From contig JBGSMB010000080.1 in assembly GCA_041740375.1 (NCBI GenBank), forward strand, positions 1 through 16,167: a stretch of DNA of 16,167 nt. Direction: 5' to 3'. The position numbers were made by a program, and so were the translations under genes. A model generated the notes under the pieces. That model had not been told where the DNA came from. It ran no database searches and saw only the letters and a program-made list of their open reading frames with translations. The stretch is from JBGSMB01 sp041740375 (GTDB taxonomy: Bacteria > Patescibacteriota > Saccharimonadia > Saccharimonadales > JAGQMS01). Below, one piece after another: positions 1 through 6,081 of the stretch; position 1 is the first letter of the stretch, and each line of letters begins with the position of its first letter.

Positions 1-267
1 AGCCTGTAGTACTAGCCCATCGTCGAACACAACGCCGACCGGCTTGGACTTTGCGATAAAGTCGGTAATTTTGCCAGAGCTATAAAGAGCAATATCTGAT
101 AACTTCTCATCCGAGTACCAACGACCGTCTTTGGCGATATAAACAGGTACTACTCTATAGCCCGCCACCTTAAGAGGCTTTATGATTGCGCTGATCGCCG
201 TTACAATTGATACATCATGCTCAGCGGAGCGTGAACCAAAAAACACGCCGATAGTCTTATTTTTCAT
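1..267 (-). CDS. ddl: D-alanine--D-alanine ligase, N-terminal part (cut by window start)
   Basis: This is the first 89 codons of a D-Ala-D-Ala ligase, the ATP-grasp enzyme that joins two D-alanines in the cytoplasm for peptidoglycan. The protein opens MKNKTIGVFFGSRSAEHDVS, the family's N-terminal signature. Glu16 matches the conserved Glu of the SAE motif that contacts the first D-Ala. It continues with GYRVVPVYIAKDGRWY, also typical of Ddl. The frame is open to base 1, so the ATP-grasp and catalytic domains lie outside the window. It is the last visible gene of the hydrolase-murF operon, 19 nt after the preceding stop. A TATAAT box 7 nt before its ATG suggests an additional leaderless transcript. 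Its product is the dipeptide substrate of MurF, encoded two genes upstream. Confidence 0.9.
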   Translation of the reverse strand, partial: MKNKTIGVFFGSRSAEHDVSIVTAISAIIKPLKVAGYRVVPVYIAKDGRWYSDEKLSDIALYSSGKITDFIAKSKPVGVVFDDGLVLQA

Positions 268-274
268 AGCTATG

Positions 275-280
275 ATTATA
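275..280 (-). promoter_or_regulatory. -10 box for ddl, 7 nt before ATG
   Basis: TATAAT on the minus strand is separated from the ddl ATG (267) by seven bases (CATAGCT). Transcription would start at or within 1-2 nt of the ATG. It lies between the stop of the 148-residue gene and ddl, giving ddl its own promoter inside the operon. No clear -35 is seen. Confidence 0.6.
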
Positions 281-286
281 CCCCGT

Positions 287-733
287 TTACTTCGATTTTC
301 GGTTATGCCGATACACGGCCGTACCGACCGCCGCAGAAGTAGTGAGAGCACCAGCAAGTACGGCTAGTTTTTTCCATCTTGCTACCATCTTTTTATCGAT
401 AGCGTCACCCTCCTCGTGTTTTTCAAGCAGTTCCGCGGTTGATTCTGTACGCTTTACCAAAATCCGATAATCTTCCGGATCAGCAACGAACGCATAGACT
501 TTTGACTTTGCTTCTCCAAAGCTAATAAGGTGAGGGAAAAGCTTTTCAAAAGACTGTAGTTCTAGCCACGTATCGGCAACTTTTCCCTCCCAGTCTAGGT
601 CAGGAAAATACTCTTTAAGATCGGTATAGTTCACGACTGTATCCATATTTCTTCGAAGTACTTCTTCGAATGCCACTGCATGCTCGGATTTTTGCCTGGT
701 TTCCACTTCAGTTTGACGCTCTTTTTCAGGCAT
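287..733 (-). CDS. Tail-anchored hypothetical protein between murF and ddl
   Basis: A 148-residue protein that I do not recognise. Residues 1-118 are soluble and charged. Residues about 121-140 (KKLAVLAGALTTSAAVGTAV) form one hydrophobic helix followed by a basic tail, YRHNRKSK, so it is probably a C-tail-anchored protein with its N-terminal domain in the cytoplasm. The ATG at 733-731 overlaps the murF stop by 8 nt, which implies translational coupling. The gene ends 19 nt before ddl. Its position between the D-Ala-D-Ala-adding enzyme and the D-Ala-D-Ala-making enzyme suggests a cell-wall-related role, for example a scaffold, but nothing in the sequence shows an activity. Confidence 0.8.
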   Translation of the reverse strand: MPEKERQTEVETRQKSEHAVAFEEVLRRNMDTVVNYTDLKEYFPDLDWEGKVADTWLELQSFEKLFPHLISFGEAKSKVYAFVADPEDYRILVKRTESTAELLEKHEEGDAIDKKMVARWKKLAVLAGALTTSAAVGTAVYRHNRKSK

Positions 734-2180
734 AATTATCGGTCCAATCGTTTTGCATCAGTACAATGTCGCCTTTCGCGAGCGTGACATCGATATTTGT
801 GTAGTAGTCGAGAGGGTCGTCTACAATTTCAAGCAACCCAGCGTATCCATTTGCATCAAGCGAAGCACTTATAGTTTCAGTGGTCGAGTTGTTCATGAGT
901 ACAACTTTATCTGGATTTGCTTTAGCGATTAACCCGCCCAGCTCTTCGTGTACGAGCGTCGTTTCTTCTCCTTGACCGACTAGCCCAGGGGTAACATAAA
1001 TTTTCTTGCCCGCAGTCGCAAGCTCACCAAGCAGAGCAAGTCCAGCGCGCATGCCTTCAATACTGCCATTGTAGGTATCATCGATTAGCCACGCGCCGTG
1101 TATGTTTCGAGGTTGCAACCGATGCTCAAAAGGCGTCGTGCTCCCGAGGCCTTCTTCAATCTGCTTTATGCTAAGTCCGAGTTCGTGGGCGAGTACGGCA
1201 GCGAGCGATAAAGTAGAAATAAGATGCCTACCGACGAGCCCTGAATGTACTTTTATCGTTTTGCCGGGTTTTTTTAAATCAAATCGTAGCCCTTCGACTG
1301 TATTTTTGACATTACTGACTTTCCAATCTAGTACTCCGTCTACCCCGTACGGTGTTGAATTGCCTATGGCACTCGCCAGTTCTGGAGAGTCACTACATAT
1401 ATAGCTATTTTTTTCGCCAAGGTATTTTGGCAATGAAAGGAGGTCTCTCTTCAACTCATCCAGAGTGCCGTATTCATCAAGATGATTTGGTGCAAGTCCG
1501 GTTATGATGCCAATATCCGGGCTAACTGTTTCGCAGAATCGAGCTACGTCACCCTTGTAACCCTCGCCGAATTCTACAATGACAAATTTTTCGTCACCCT
1601 TTAGTGATTCTGCAAAACGAGCGTGTGAGATCGCGACATTTTTGTTACCGGGAGTCGCAGCAGTTTCACCGCCCTCACAAAGTACTGCTTTGAGCACCTC
1701 TTTCATGGTTGTCTTGCCGTAGCTCCCAGCAACGGCAATGATAGTGCCTGGGTGTGCTGAAAAAATAGTCGCTGAATGCTGAATGCGTTTTTTATGCTTT
1801 GGTCGAATAACGAGTACATCACCAAGCCATACAACCTTGAGAAGCCCAATTGCGACGGTAAACGGATACGAAATTAGGAGCGCAAAACCAAGGAGCTGGA
1901 GCCACAAATTGCCGCTATCGACACTAAGGACCGTTACGGCGACACTGAGAAGAAGTTGCAGCAAGATGATAAGAGTCGCTGCCAACACGGCTAGTTTACC
2001 GGCTCTTGTAGGGTCTAATTGTCGCCGTTTATCAACAGTTCTGAAGTCTGGTACTCGCACCCACCACTCCCAAAATTCCTTTGGGCTATAGCCAACCATC
2101 TGCAGCATATAACCGAGTTTGCTCGGGTAAGAGGGCGAGTACATGCTCACGACACGATTGTTGCTGAAAAGGGCTTTCAT
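726..2180 (-). CDS. murF: Membrane-anchored MurF-like Mur ligase
   Basis: A 484-residue Mur-ligase protein, probably UDP-MurNAc-tripeptide--D-Ala-D-Ala ligase. The central ATPase domain has the P-loop AGSYGKTT (151-158), EFGEG (203-207) and the NHLDEYGT region (232-239). The C-terminal domain has HRLQP (353-357) and DDTYNGS (367-373), the counterpart of the MurF DDSYNA motif. The first ~135 residues are not the usual uridine-binding domain: they carry an amphipathic start and two hydrophobic helices at about 63-85 and 92-119. The catalytic part would then sit on the inner membrane face. No CxxC ribbon of the MurT type is present, and the nearby ddl supports MurF. Its ATG overlaps the hydrolase stop (ATGA), and its TGA overlaps the next gene. 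Substrate specificity is inferred. Confidence 0.85.
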   Translation of the reverse strand: MKALFSNNRVVSMYSPSYPSKLGYMLQMVGYSPKEFWEWWVRVPDFRTVDKRRQLDPTRAGKLAVLAATLIILLQLLLSVAVTVLSVDSGNLWLQLLGFALLISYPFTVAIGLLKVVWLGDVLVIRPKHKKRIQHSATIFSAHPGTIIAVAGSYGKTTMKEVLKAVLCEGGETAATPGNKNVAISHARFAESLKGDEKFVIVEFGEGYKGDVARFCETVSPDIGIITGLAPNHLDEYGTLDELKRDLLSLPKYLGEKNSYICSDSPELASAIGNSTPYGVDGVLDWKVSNVKNTVEGLRFDLKKPGKTIKVHSGLVGRHLISTLSLAAVLAHELGLSIKQIEEGLGSTTPFEHRLQPRNIHGAWLIDDTYNGSIEGMRAGLALLGELATAGKKIYVTPGLVGQGEETTLVHEELGGLIAKANPDKVVLMNNSTTETISASLDANGYAGLLEIVDDPLDYYTNIDVTLAKGDIVLMQNDWTDNYA

Positions 2181-2929
2181 CCGAGAAAGTCTTTCGTGAG
2201 CCTTATGACAACATCTTGCTGATCAACAAATACAAAATGACCTGCGTTGCCTACAATTTCGAGTTGAGCATTAGGAAAATTCTCAAAGAATATTTGCCCG
2301 TAGAGCGGAGGTGTGGCCTCGTCGTTTTCGCCATAAAGCAGTAGCGTCGGGATTAATATATTCCTTGTGAGGCTGACGACATCCTCCGAAACTGTTTTTT
2401 TGAATGTCGCTTCCATTTCTGGGACTAAAAGCATTTCCGACCCAATAGCTTCATACCACTTTCCTCGGACTTTTTTGCGTGTCGAGCCAGGTAAGGCCAT
2501 GAGTACTGGCTTACCGGCAGAAGCCATAATGCGAAGAAACTTCTTTTTGCCCTTTTGGACTTGTCGTATCCCCGCGCCGCCGTAAATGACAAGCTTTTTG
2601 GGTTGCATTAGTTCATGAGATAGGGCCTTTACCGCAATTGCTGCGCCGTTTGAGTGAGCCACAAGAACAGCCACGTCTTTAATTTGTAACTTTTGGAGAA
2701 ATTCAGCCACAAATACCGCATATTCATCTAACCCCCAGGCAGTTTTCGGAATCTGAGATGATCCAAAACCGGGTAGGTCAAGCGCGATAGTTGTGTAGCT
2801 ATCAGAAAACTTAGAACTTAGTGCATCAAAAACCGCGGCGTTACTTCCCCAACCATGCAAAAAGACCATCACTGGTCCTTGCCCGCGTTTTGAGTAATGT
2901 GTGAGGAGGCCTTGAACAACGACTTGCAT
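2177..2929 (-). CDS. Alpha/beta-hydrolase fold protein
   Basis: A 250-residue alpha/beta hydrolase of normal length. The oxyanion motif HGWGS is at 25-29 and the strand turn DLPGFGSS at 51-58. The nucleophile elbow is AHSNG (91-95, Ser93), so the usual first Gly of GxSxG is Ala. The acid is probably Asp203 in GENDEATP and the base His231 in GNAGH, so the triad appears complete. A basic cap segment lies around 125-160. The substrate cannot be told: esterase, lipase and haloperoxidase-like members share this pattern. It is the first gene of the murF-ddl operon, joined to murF by a 4-nt ATGA overlap, which hints at an envelope or peptidoglycan precursor role. Confidence 0.88.
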   Translation of the reverse strand: MQVVVQGLLTHYSKRGQGPVMVFLHGWGSNAAVFDALSSKFSDSYTTIALDLPGFGSSQIPKTAWGLDEYAVFVAEFLQKLQIKDVAVLVAHSNGAAIAVKALSHELMQPKKLVIYGGAGIRQVQKGKKKFLRIMASAGKPVLMALPGSTRKKVRGKWYEAIGSEMLLVPEMEATFKKTVSEDVVSLTRNILIPTLLLYGENDEATPPLYGQIFFENFPNAQLEIVGNAGHFVFVDQQDVVIRLTKDFLG

Positions 2930-2940
2930 ATTTCAGTACT

Positions 2941-2949
2941 ATTGTATCA
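2941..2949 (-). promoter_or_regulatory. Extended -10 promoter of the hydrolase-murF-ddl operon
   Basis: TGATACAAT (TGn plus TACAAT) lies 11 nt before the hydrolase ATG, leaving a leader of roughly 4-5 nt. That is too short for a ribosome binding site, and none is seen. It sits directly after the VOC gene stop, with no terminator between. Confidence 0.55.
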
Positions 2950-2961
2950 GAGGTAGCGAGC

Positions 2962-3327
2962 TTAAGCTTCCCAGGGAGTGGACAACTGCAAGAAGTTACC
3001 GTCAGGATCTGCTAGGGTAGCAAGCCACACATTAGGACTATTTTCTGAATCTGGCTGATATGGCTCTGCGATTACTGATGCTCCACAGTCTTTTATTTTT
3101 TCAAAGTCCGAGCTAACATCACTCGACTCGACACTTATCATCACCCTTGCAGGTTCTTTGCTGACTCCATGTATTTCGCTGTGCGGTCCAACCATTATAG
3201 TGCCGGTCCCTACTTGGTAACCGTACCAATTAACTTCATGCCATCCAGGTTTCCCGAAAATTTTTGTATAAAACTCTCCGAGCTTGTCAGGCTGTTCAGA
3301 ATTTACCATTACGCCTGCTAATTTCAT
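2962..3327 (-). CDS. VOC (glyoxalase/bleomycin-resistance) family protein
   Basis: A 121-residue protein of the vicinal-oxygen-chelate superfamily, the length of a single paired beta-alpha-beta-beta-beta unit. Signs are the N-terminal module with DKLGEFYTKIFGKPGWHEV, the middle MVGPHSEIHG, and the C-terminal WLATLADPDGNFLQLSTPW. The usual terminal metal-ligand Glu of glyoxalase I appears as Gln in NFLQL, so it may be a binding or non-glyoxalase member. A clear Shine-Dalgarno, AAAGGAG, lies 6 nt before ATG, unlike the leaderless genes nearby. It follows the 63-residue membrane protein gene by 14 nt and is probably co-transcribed with it. Substrate unknown. Confidence 0.87.
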   Translation of the reverse strand: MKLAGVMVNSEQPDKLGEFYTKIFGKPGWHEVNWYGYQVGTGTIMVGPHSEIHGVSKEPARVMISVESSDVSSDFEKIKDCGASVIAEPYQPDSENSPNVWLATLADPDGNFLQLSTPWEA

Positions 3328-3333
3328 TTACTT

Positions 3334-3340
3334 CTCCTTT
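3334..3340 (-). promoter_or_regulatory. Strong Shine-Dalgarno for the VOC gene
   Basis: AAAGGAG on the minus strand lies 6 nt before the ATG at 3327. It is one of the few clear ribosome binding sites in the window and occurs at an internal operon gene, which contrasts with the leaderless starts elsewhere. Confidence 0.7.
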
Positions 3341-3341
3341 A

Positions 3342-3533
3342 TTAAATCCTTAGGACTTCAAAAATTCTATTGATAAGTAAGGCTGGCCAGACAAGTCCTT
3401 GGATGAACGCAAATACAACTTCCCAAAATCCATCGGCCTTATCGATAAAGTACACAACGACGCCAATGTACGTCAGCAAGAAAAATCCTGCTGGTGCAAC
3501 TACTTGATTTGGTTTTCCCGGTCCTTTTGCCAT
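3342..3533 (-). CDS. Small two-helix membrane protein
   Basis: A 63-residue hypothetical protein. A short polar start (MAKGPGKPNQ) is followed by two hydrophobic helices at about 12-30 and 37-58, separated by KADGFWE. No catalytic motif is visible. A run of six Gs lies 5 nt before the ATG and could pair with the anti-Shine-Dalgarno through one G-U wobble. TAGAAT further upstream may be its -10 box. It probably forms a two-gene unit with the VOC gene. The coherent hydrophobic pattern and the operon spacing support a real gene. Confidence 0.65.
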   Translation of the reverse strand: MAKGPGKPNQVVAPAGFFLLTYIGVVVYFIDKADGFWEVVFAFIQGLVWPALLINRIFEVLRI

Positions 3534-3604
3534 AAATACCCCCCTTTTTTTATATTTCTATTCTACTCCTCTTCAACACCAATCAAAATCTCTCCAAATA
3601 AATA

Positions 3605-3631
3605 AACGCCCCGATTGCATACCGAGGCGTT
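3605..3631 (-). terminator. Intrinsic terminator after tRNA-Ala
   Basis: On the minus strand AACGCCTCG pairs with CGGGGCGTT (9 bp, including one wobble pair that exists only in the minus RNA), with a 9-nt loop, followed by TATTTATTT. It lies 24 nt past the tRNA CCA end and closes the HTH/LAGLIDADG-tRNA-Ala unit. Confidence 0.65.
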
Positions 3632-3654
3632 TTGTAAATCCCATTTCTGTTTAC

Positions 3655-3731
3655 TGGTGGAGCATATCGGATTCGAACCGATGACCTTCTGACTGCCAGC
3701 CAGACGCTCTAACCAACTGAGCTAATGCCCC
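3655..3731 (-). tRNA. tRNA-Ala (anticodon GGC)
   Basis: A complete 77-nt tRNA with encoded CCA. The acceptor stem GGGGCAT pairs with ATGCTCC and contains G3-U70, the alanine identity pair. The D-arm is GCTC/GAGC. The anticodon loop CTGGCAG gives GGC, and the T-loop TTCGAAT is canonical. The first 10 nt are shared with the 3' end of the upstream same-strand coding gene, whose TAG stop is inside the acceptor/D junction. Confidence 0.96.
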
Positions 3732-4414
3732 AAACTTTCACAAACTGCCAATGAAATATATTCTAACTCAAGCTGGATCTCTGTGCCACCCCCGTATATA
3801 GAACAAACACCCATATAATTAATTTTTTTTGTTTTTTTACCGATTGTTCTTTTGTCTACATAACTTCGATAAAACAAACTTTGATCAATTCCTAAGTGAC
3901 TGCTCCAAAAATTTATCAAGTTAACAGAATCCTGATCAGCCCTGTGTTGAACTCGATACCTCAAATTACTCCTATTTATATCAAAACAGAATTTAAGTAA
4001 ATCGAGGTAAAGCTTTGCGATCTTTGGATCTGAACTAACCAATGACAGCCCTCTTCTGCTATTCCATTTACTTCCTTCTCCTAGGTAAAGCATACTTAAA
4101 GCTATCTTTGCCACTTCTAGTTCGTTAATCCTTTCACTAGCAAAACTCGACTTCTCAACTAGAACCTGTCTTCTTCTATCTTGAATTTCTTTATTTTTCT
4201 CTAGGGCAAGCTCACGAAAATATCCAAGTCTTTCTATTGATACTCTTTTCATTCGCAAATCATAATCAGCGCCCATACTAACGCCTCTACATATATAGCT
4301 CAATGTACTTTTTGGAATATTAACTCCGAGCTCATCGTTGATCTCTTTGTATGTCTTGCCAGATTCTCGAAGCATTAAGATACTGTTTAGCGTTTGCTTA
4401 TCGTATCTATTCAT
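3722..4414 (-). CDS. HTH plus LAGLIDADG-like protein overlapping tRNA-Ala
   Basis: A 230-residue protein. Residues about 1-45 look like a helix-turn-helix DNA-binding segment (YKEINDELGV, PKSTLSYICRG). A basic linker spans about 50-95. From about 103 the pattern IALSMLYLGEGSK, then LVSSDPKIAKLYLDLLKF and later YRSYVDKR and GVCSIYGGG, resembles the LAGLIDADG-type fold of homing-endonuclease relatives. Only one core motif is seen, so it may act as a dimer or be purely DNA-binding. The body is AT-rich (19 G/C of 60 at 4141-4200), unlike its neighbours, which suggests transfer. Its last codons and TAG lie in the first 10 nt of tRNA-Ala. TGGTACAAT lies 6 nt before the ATG, so the mRNA is probably leaderless. 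A 36-bp perfect palindrome lies 48 bp upstream. Endonuclease activity is inferred only. Confidence 0.75.
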   Translation of the reverse strand: MNRYDKQTLNSILMLRESGKTYKEINDELGVNIPKSTLSYICRGVSMGADYDLRMKRVSIERLGYFRELALEKNKEIQDRRRQVLVEKSSFASERINELEVAKIALSMLYLGEGSKWNSRRGLSLVSSDPKIAKLYLDLLKFCFDINRSNLRYRVQHRADQDSVNLINFWSSHLGIDQSLFYRSYVDKRTIGKKTKKINYMGVCSIYGGGTEIQLELEYISLAVCESLGH

Positions 4415-4420
4415 AGTTAA

Positions 4421-4429
4421 ATTGTACCA
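4421..4429 (-). promoter_or_regulatory. Extended -10 promoter of the LAGLIDADG-like gene
   Basis: TGGTACAAT is followed after 6 nt by the ATG at 4414. This is a leaderless arrangement with no ribosome binding site. The 36-bp palindrome at 4462-4497 is about 35 bp upstream of the -10 hexamer, in reach of RNA polymerase. Confidence 0.6.
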
Positions 4430-4461
4430 TAGAGATATGCGCGATGTTTTGCGAACATATA

Positions 4462-4497
4462 AACGACATATATTAGCACGTGCTAATATATGTCGTT
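4462..4497. repeat. Perfect 36-bp palindrome
   Basis: The left arm AACGACATATATTAGCAC (4462-4479) is followed immediately by its exact reverse complement (4480-4497), with no spacer and no mismatch. The centre is CACGTG. The flanking bases do not extend the symmetry. No T-run follows on either strand, so it does not look like an intrinsic terminator. It lies upstream of the HTH/LAGLIDADG-like gene. An operator for that protein, a cleavage or recombination target, or a cruciform are possible readings. Confidence 0.9.
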
Positions 4498-4527
4498 CTG
4501 TTGTTTCTGTAAGCTTGCCAGGGAAAT

Positions 4528-4601
4528 AAAAAAGTCGGGCGTGCCCACCCGCTCTTCTTCGATTTTTGACTGTTTGTTTTGAAGAGCTGGACGCCCGAAA
4601 C
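4528..4601 (-). terminator. Bulged hairpin with T6: terminator or a ~74-nt small RNA
   Basis: On the minus strand an outer stem TCGGGCGT/ACGCCCGA and an inner stem GCTCTTC/GAAGAGC enclose a ~20-nt A-rich loop, and TTTTTT follows. It lies just after the stop of the 4620-5357 gene, so termination is the simplest role. However, TATACT stands 8 nt before the first hairpin bases, the same spacing as the leaderless genes here, so the structure could be transcribed alone as a small RNA. Position and T-tract are certain; independent transcription is inferred. Confidence 0.65.
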
Positions 4602-4608
4602 TAGCCTT

Positions 4609-4614
4609 AGTATA
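4609..4614 (-). promoter_or_regulatory. Possible -10 box driving the hairpin RNA
   Basis: TATACT lies between the stop of the upstream gene and the 4528-4601 hairpin, with AAGGCTAG (8 nt) to the first hairpin bases. The same TATACT-8-nt spacing precedes two start codons at 11580 and 12591. It is a short motif and could be chance. Confidence 0.35.
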
Positions 4615-4619
4615 CACGC

Positions 4620-5357
4620 TTATGCTTGATCACTGTCAAGAACAATATCATCAACTTCTATTGGCCTTGCGCGGAAGTCACCAACATGGGCGCCAATTGC
4701 AGCAAGAATGTCGCCATTTCTAACACTTTTACCTTCTAAAATCGTAGCCATAACCTCTTCAGGGAGTAGGTCCAACGCGGCATAGCCTAGATGCATTGCA
4801 GTCTGATGATTGAGAGAATCAAATGTTTCATGCAAATATCCTGATCTATCAGGACCATGTATTGCCGCCTCTAGTACGCGTAGTCCAGAATCTTTAAAAG
4901 GTTTATACCCTACAGGTAATTTATCGGCGAAATCACCTCGCAAAAGCGCCTCGATATAATTCAGCTCTATACCTACTGTTTGGGTTCTATTTTCGTGGTT
5001 CAGAACCGAACGCAATCCCCACCTGTACTTCTCGCGATCCGGCTTAAATTCGCTTATATGTTCGAATATTTCACAAAGCTTATGAAATACGCTTCCTCCA
5101 AAACTACCTGAAGCTAACTTAATCTCATTTGCCGCATGATTAAGTTCTTTTTTAAATAGAAAGTGTTCGTAATACGAAGGCTCTATTTCATCAAAGGGAC
5201 AGTCAAAAATATATACCCCTTCACAATATTTGACTGGCCGAGCCTTAAGTACTTCAACACTGCCGCCGTCATGAACTATAAATGGACGATGAAATCCTAT
5301 GTAGCCTTTAGGCGCATTGAAGAAAATTGTTCCTTTTGGCTGAGTACTTTCTGACAT
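4620..5357 (-). CDS. Hypothetical protein, 245 residues
   Basis: I do not recognise this protein. The longest frame opens at a TTG (5393), but the ATG at 5357 (MSESTQPKGTIFF) is preferred because TACTAT stands 7 nt before it, matching the leaderless pattern of nearby genes. The chain looks soluble: beta-rich N-terminal part (IFFNAPKGYIGFHRPFIV, VYIFDCPFDEIEPSYYEHF), helical middle around KYRWGLRSVLNHENRTQTVG, and an acidic C-terminal tail ending VDDIVLDSDQA. There is no signal peptide or membrane helix. It is the downstream member of a run of four orphan minus-strand genes and is followed by a hairpin with a T-tract. No function is proposed. Confidence 0.7.
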   Translation of the reverse strand: MSESTQPKGTIFFNAPKGYIGFHRPFIVHDGGSVEVLKARPVKYCEGVYIFDCPFDEIEPSYYEHFLFKKELNHAANEIKLASGSFGGSVFHKLCEIFEHISEFKPDREKYRWGLRSVLNHENRTQTVGIELNYIEALLRGDFADKLPVGYKPFKDSGLRVLEAAIHGPDRSGYLHETFDSLNHQTAMHLGYAALDLLPEEVMATILEGKSVRNGDILAAIGAHVGDFRARPIEVDDIVLDSDQA

Positions 5358-5364
5358 GTCAGAG

Positions 5365-5370
5365 ATAGTA
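5365..5370 (-). promoter_or_regulatory. -10 box deciding the 5357 start
   Basis: TACTAT is followed by CTCTGAC (7 nt) and ATG at 5357. The spacing equals that of the other leaderless starts and argues against the upstream TTG at 5393. Confidence 0.45.
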
Positions 5371-5479
5371 AGGTGTTGGTTGATAAACCGCAAGCAAGAG
5401 CAAAATGAAGAAATTAAGTTTCTTATGTACTAACCAAATATACTGCGACCTCTCTGAAAACAATTTACACCTCAATTTT

Positions 5480-5959
5480 TCAATTTTCTGTCGTCCAGTG
5501 CTCTATGGGATCTTCGTCATATAAGACAACTCGTAGTACTTTCCTGCCTATGCGTCCAATTCCAGGTATTTTATATTCTGGAGTTATCGGCTCTTCGACA
5601 TATGATGGCAACATATCGGTGTTCAAAAAATAATGTCGCGTCCATGATGCCACATTCCACGCGGAACTGTTATACGGATTGTGGTGTAGATGGCGCTTTG
5701 CCTGCTCGGCTAATTCAGGGTTATCTTGCGCGAAGAAGTGGACATAGGCGTGATAAAACGTGGTGAGTGGCACGTCTTGAATCCGCAGTTGTCGCTGAAC
5801 ATTGAGAAAATCAATATACCCAATGTAATAACCACTATCATCAAATTGTCTTGGACGTTTCTTTTGATCAAAAAACATTACAGGAGGTAGAAGAAAGTCA
5901 TCTTCATCTCGACGTTGCCATGCTGCACGACTTAAAGCATCCTGTGCTACTTCACTCAC
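5480..5959 (-). CDS. Hypothetical protein, 159 residues, GTG start
   Basis: Not recognised. The start is GTG (5959), supported by a near-consensus TATGAT exactly 8 nt upstream. The protein is soluble and rich in aromatic residues and histidine, with segments DDSGYYIGYIDFLNVQRQLR, TTFYHAYVHFFAQDNPELAE and HHNPYNSSAWNVASWTRHYF. The C-terminal part has PGIGRIGRKVLRVVLYDEDP. The clustered His and Trp residues could bind a ligand or metal, but no known motif is clear. It stands alone between the 4620-5357 gene and a strong terminator hairpin. Its TGA stop is followed shortly by another in-frame TGA. Confidence 0.7.
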   Translation of the reverse strand: MSEVAQDALSRAAWQRRDEDDFLLPPVMFFDQKKRPRQFDDSGYYIGYIDFLNVQRQLRIQDVPLTTFYHAYVHFFAQDNPELAEQAKRHLHHNPYNSSAWNVASWTRHYFLNTDMLPSYVEEPITPEYKIPGIGRIGRKVLRVVLYDEDPIEHWTTEN

Positions 5960-5967
5960 TGTCTTGC

Positions 5968-5973
5968 ATCATA
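5968..5973 (-). promoter_or_regulatory. -10 box 8 nt before a GTG start
   Basis: TATGAT, then GCAAGACA (8 nt), then GTG at 5959. No Shine-Dalgarno fits in the gap, so a leaderless mRNA starting at or beside GTG is likely. Confidence 0.6.
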
Positions 5974-6010
5974 AGAGTAGTCGGTCGCATTCGCAAGCAA
6001 AGGCGCAATG

Positions 6011-6076
6011 AAAAAACCGAAGATTATTTCTGTGCTGGTCGTCCATTTCCGGACGAGCACATAGTAATCTTCGGTT
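6011..6076 (-). terminator. Long two-part hairpin terminator
   Basis: On the minus strand AACCGAAGATTA (12 bp) pairs with TAATCTTCGGTT. Inside it GTGCTCGTCC pairs with a partner interrupted by a 3-nt bulge, and TTTTTT follows. It begins about 5 nt after the TAG of the 6082 gene. This very stable structure isolates that gene from the downstream GTG gene. Confidence 0.85.
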
Positions 6077-6081
6077 AGTTC

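Noticed and set aside
182..367. Plus-strand frame across ddl and the tail-anchored gene
   Set aside because: It spans the reverse of two real genes, with no start signal or recognisable product.
4462..4497. Intrinsic terminator
   Set aside because: Neither side has a T-run, and it lies upstream of the promoter of the minus-strand gene rather than at a gene end.
5358..5393. TTG start at 5393 for the 4620 gene
   Set aside because: It would place the start upstream of the TACTAT box; the ATG at 5357 fits the 7-nt leaderless spacing.
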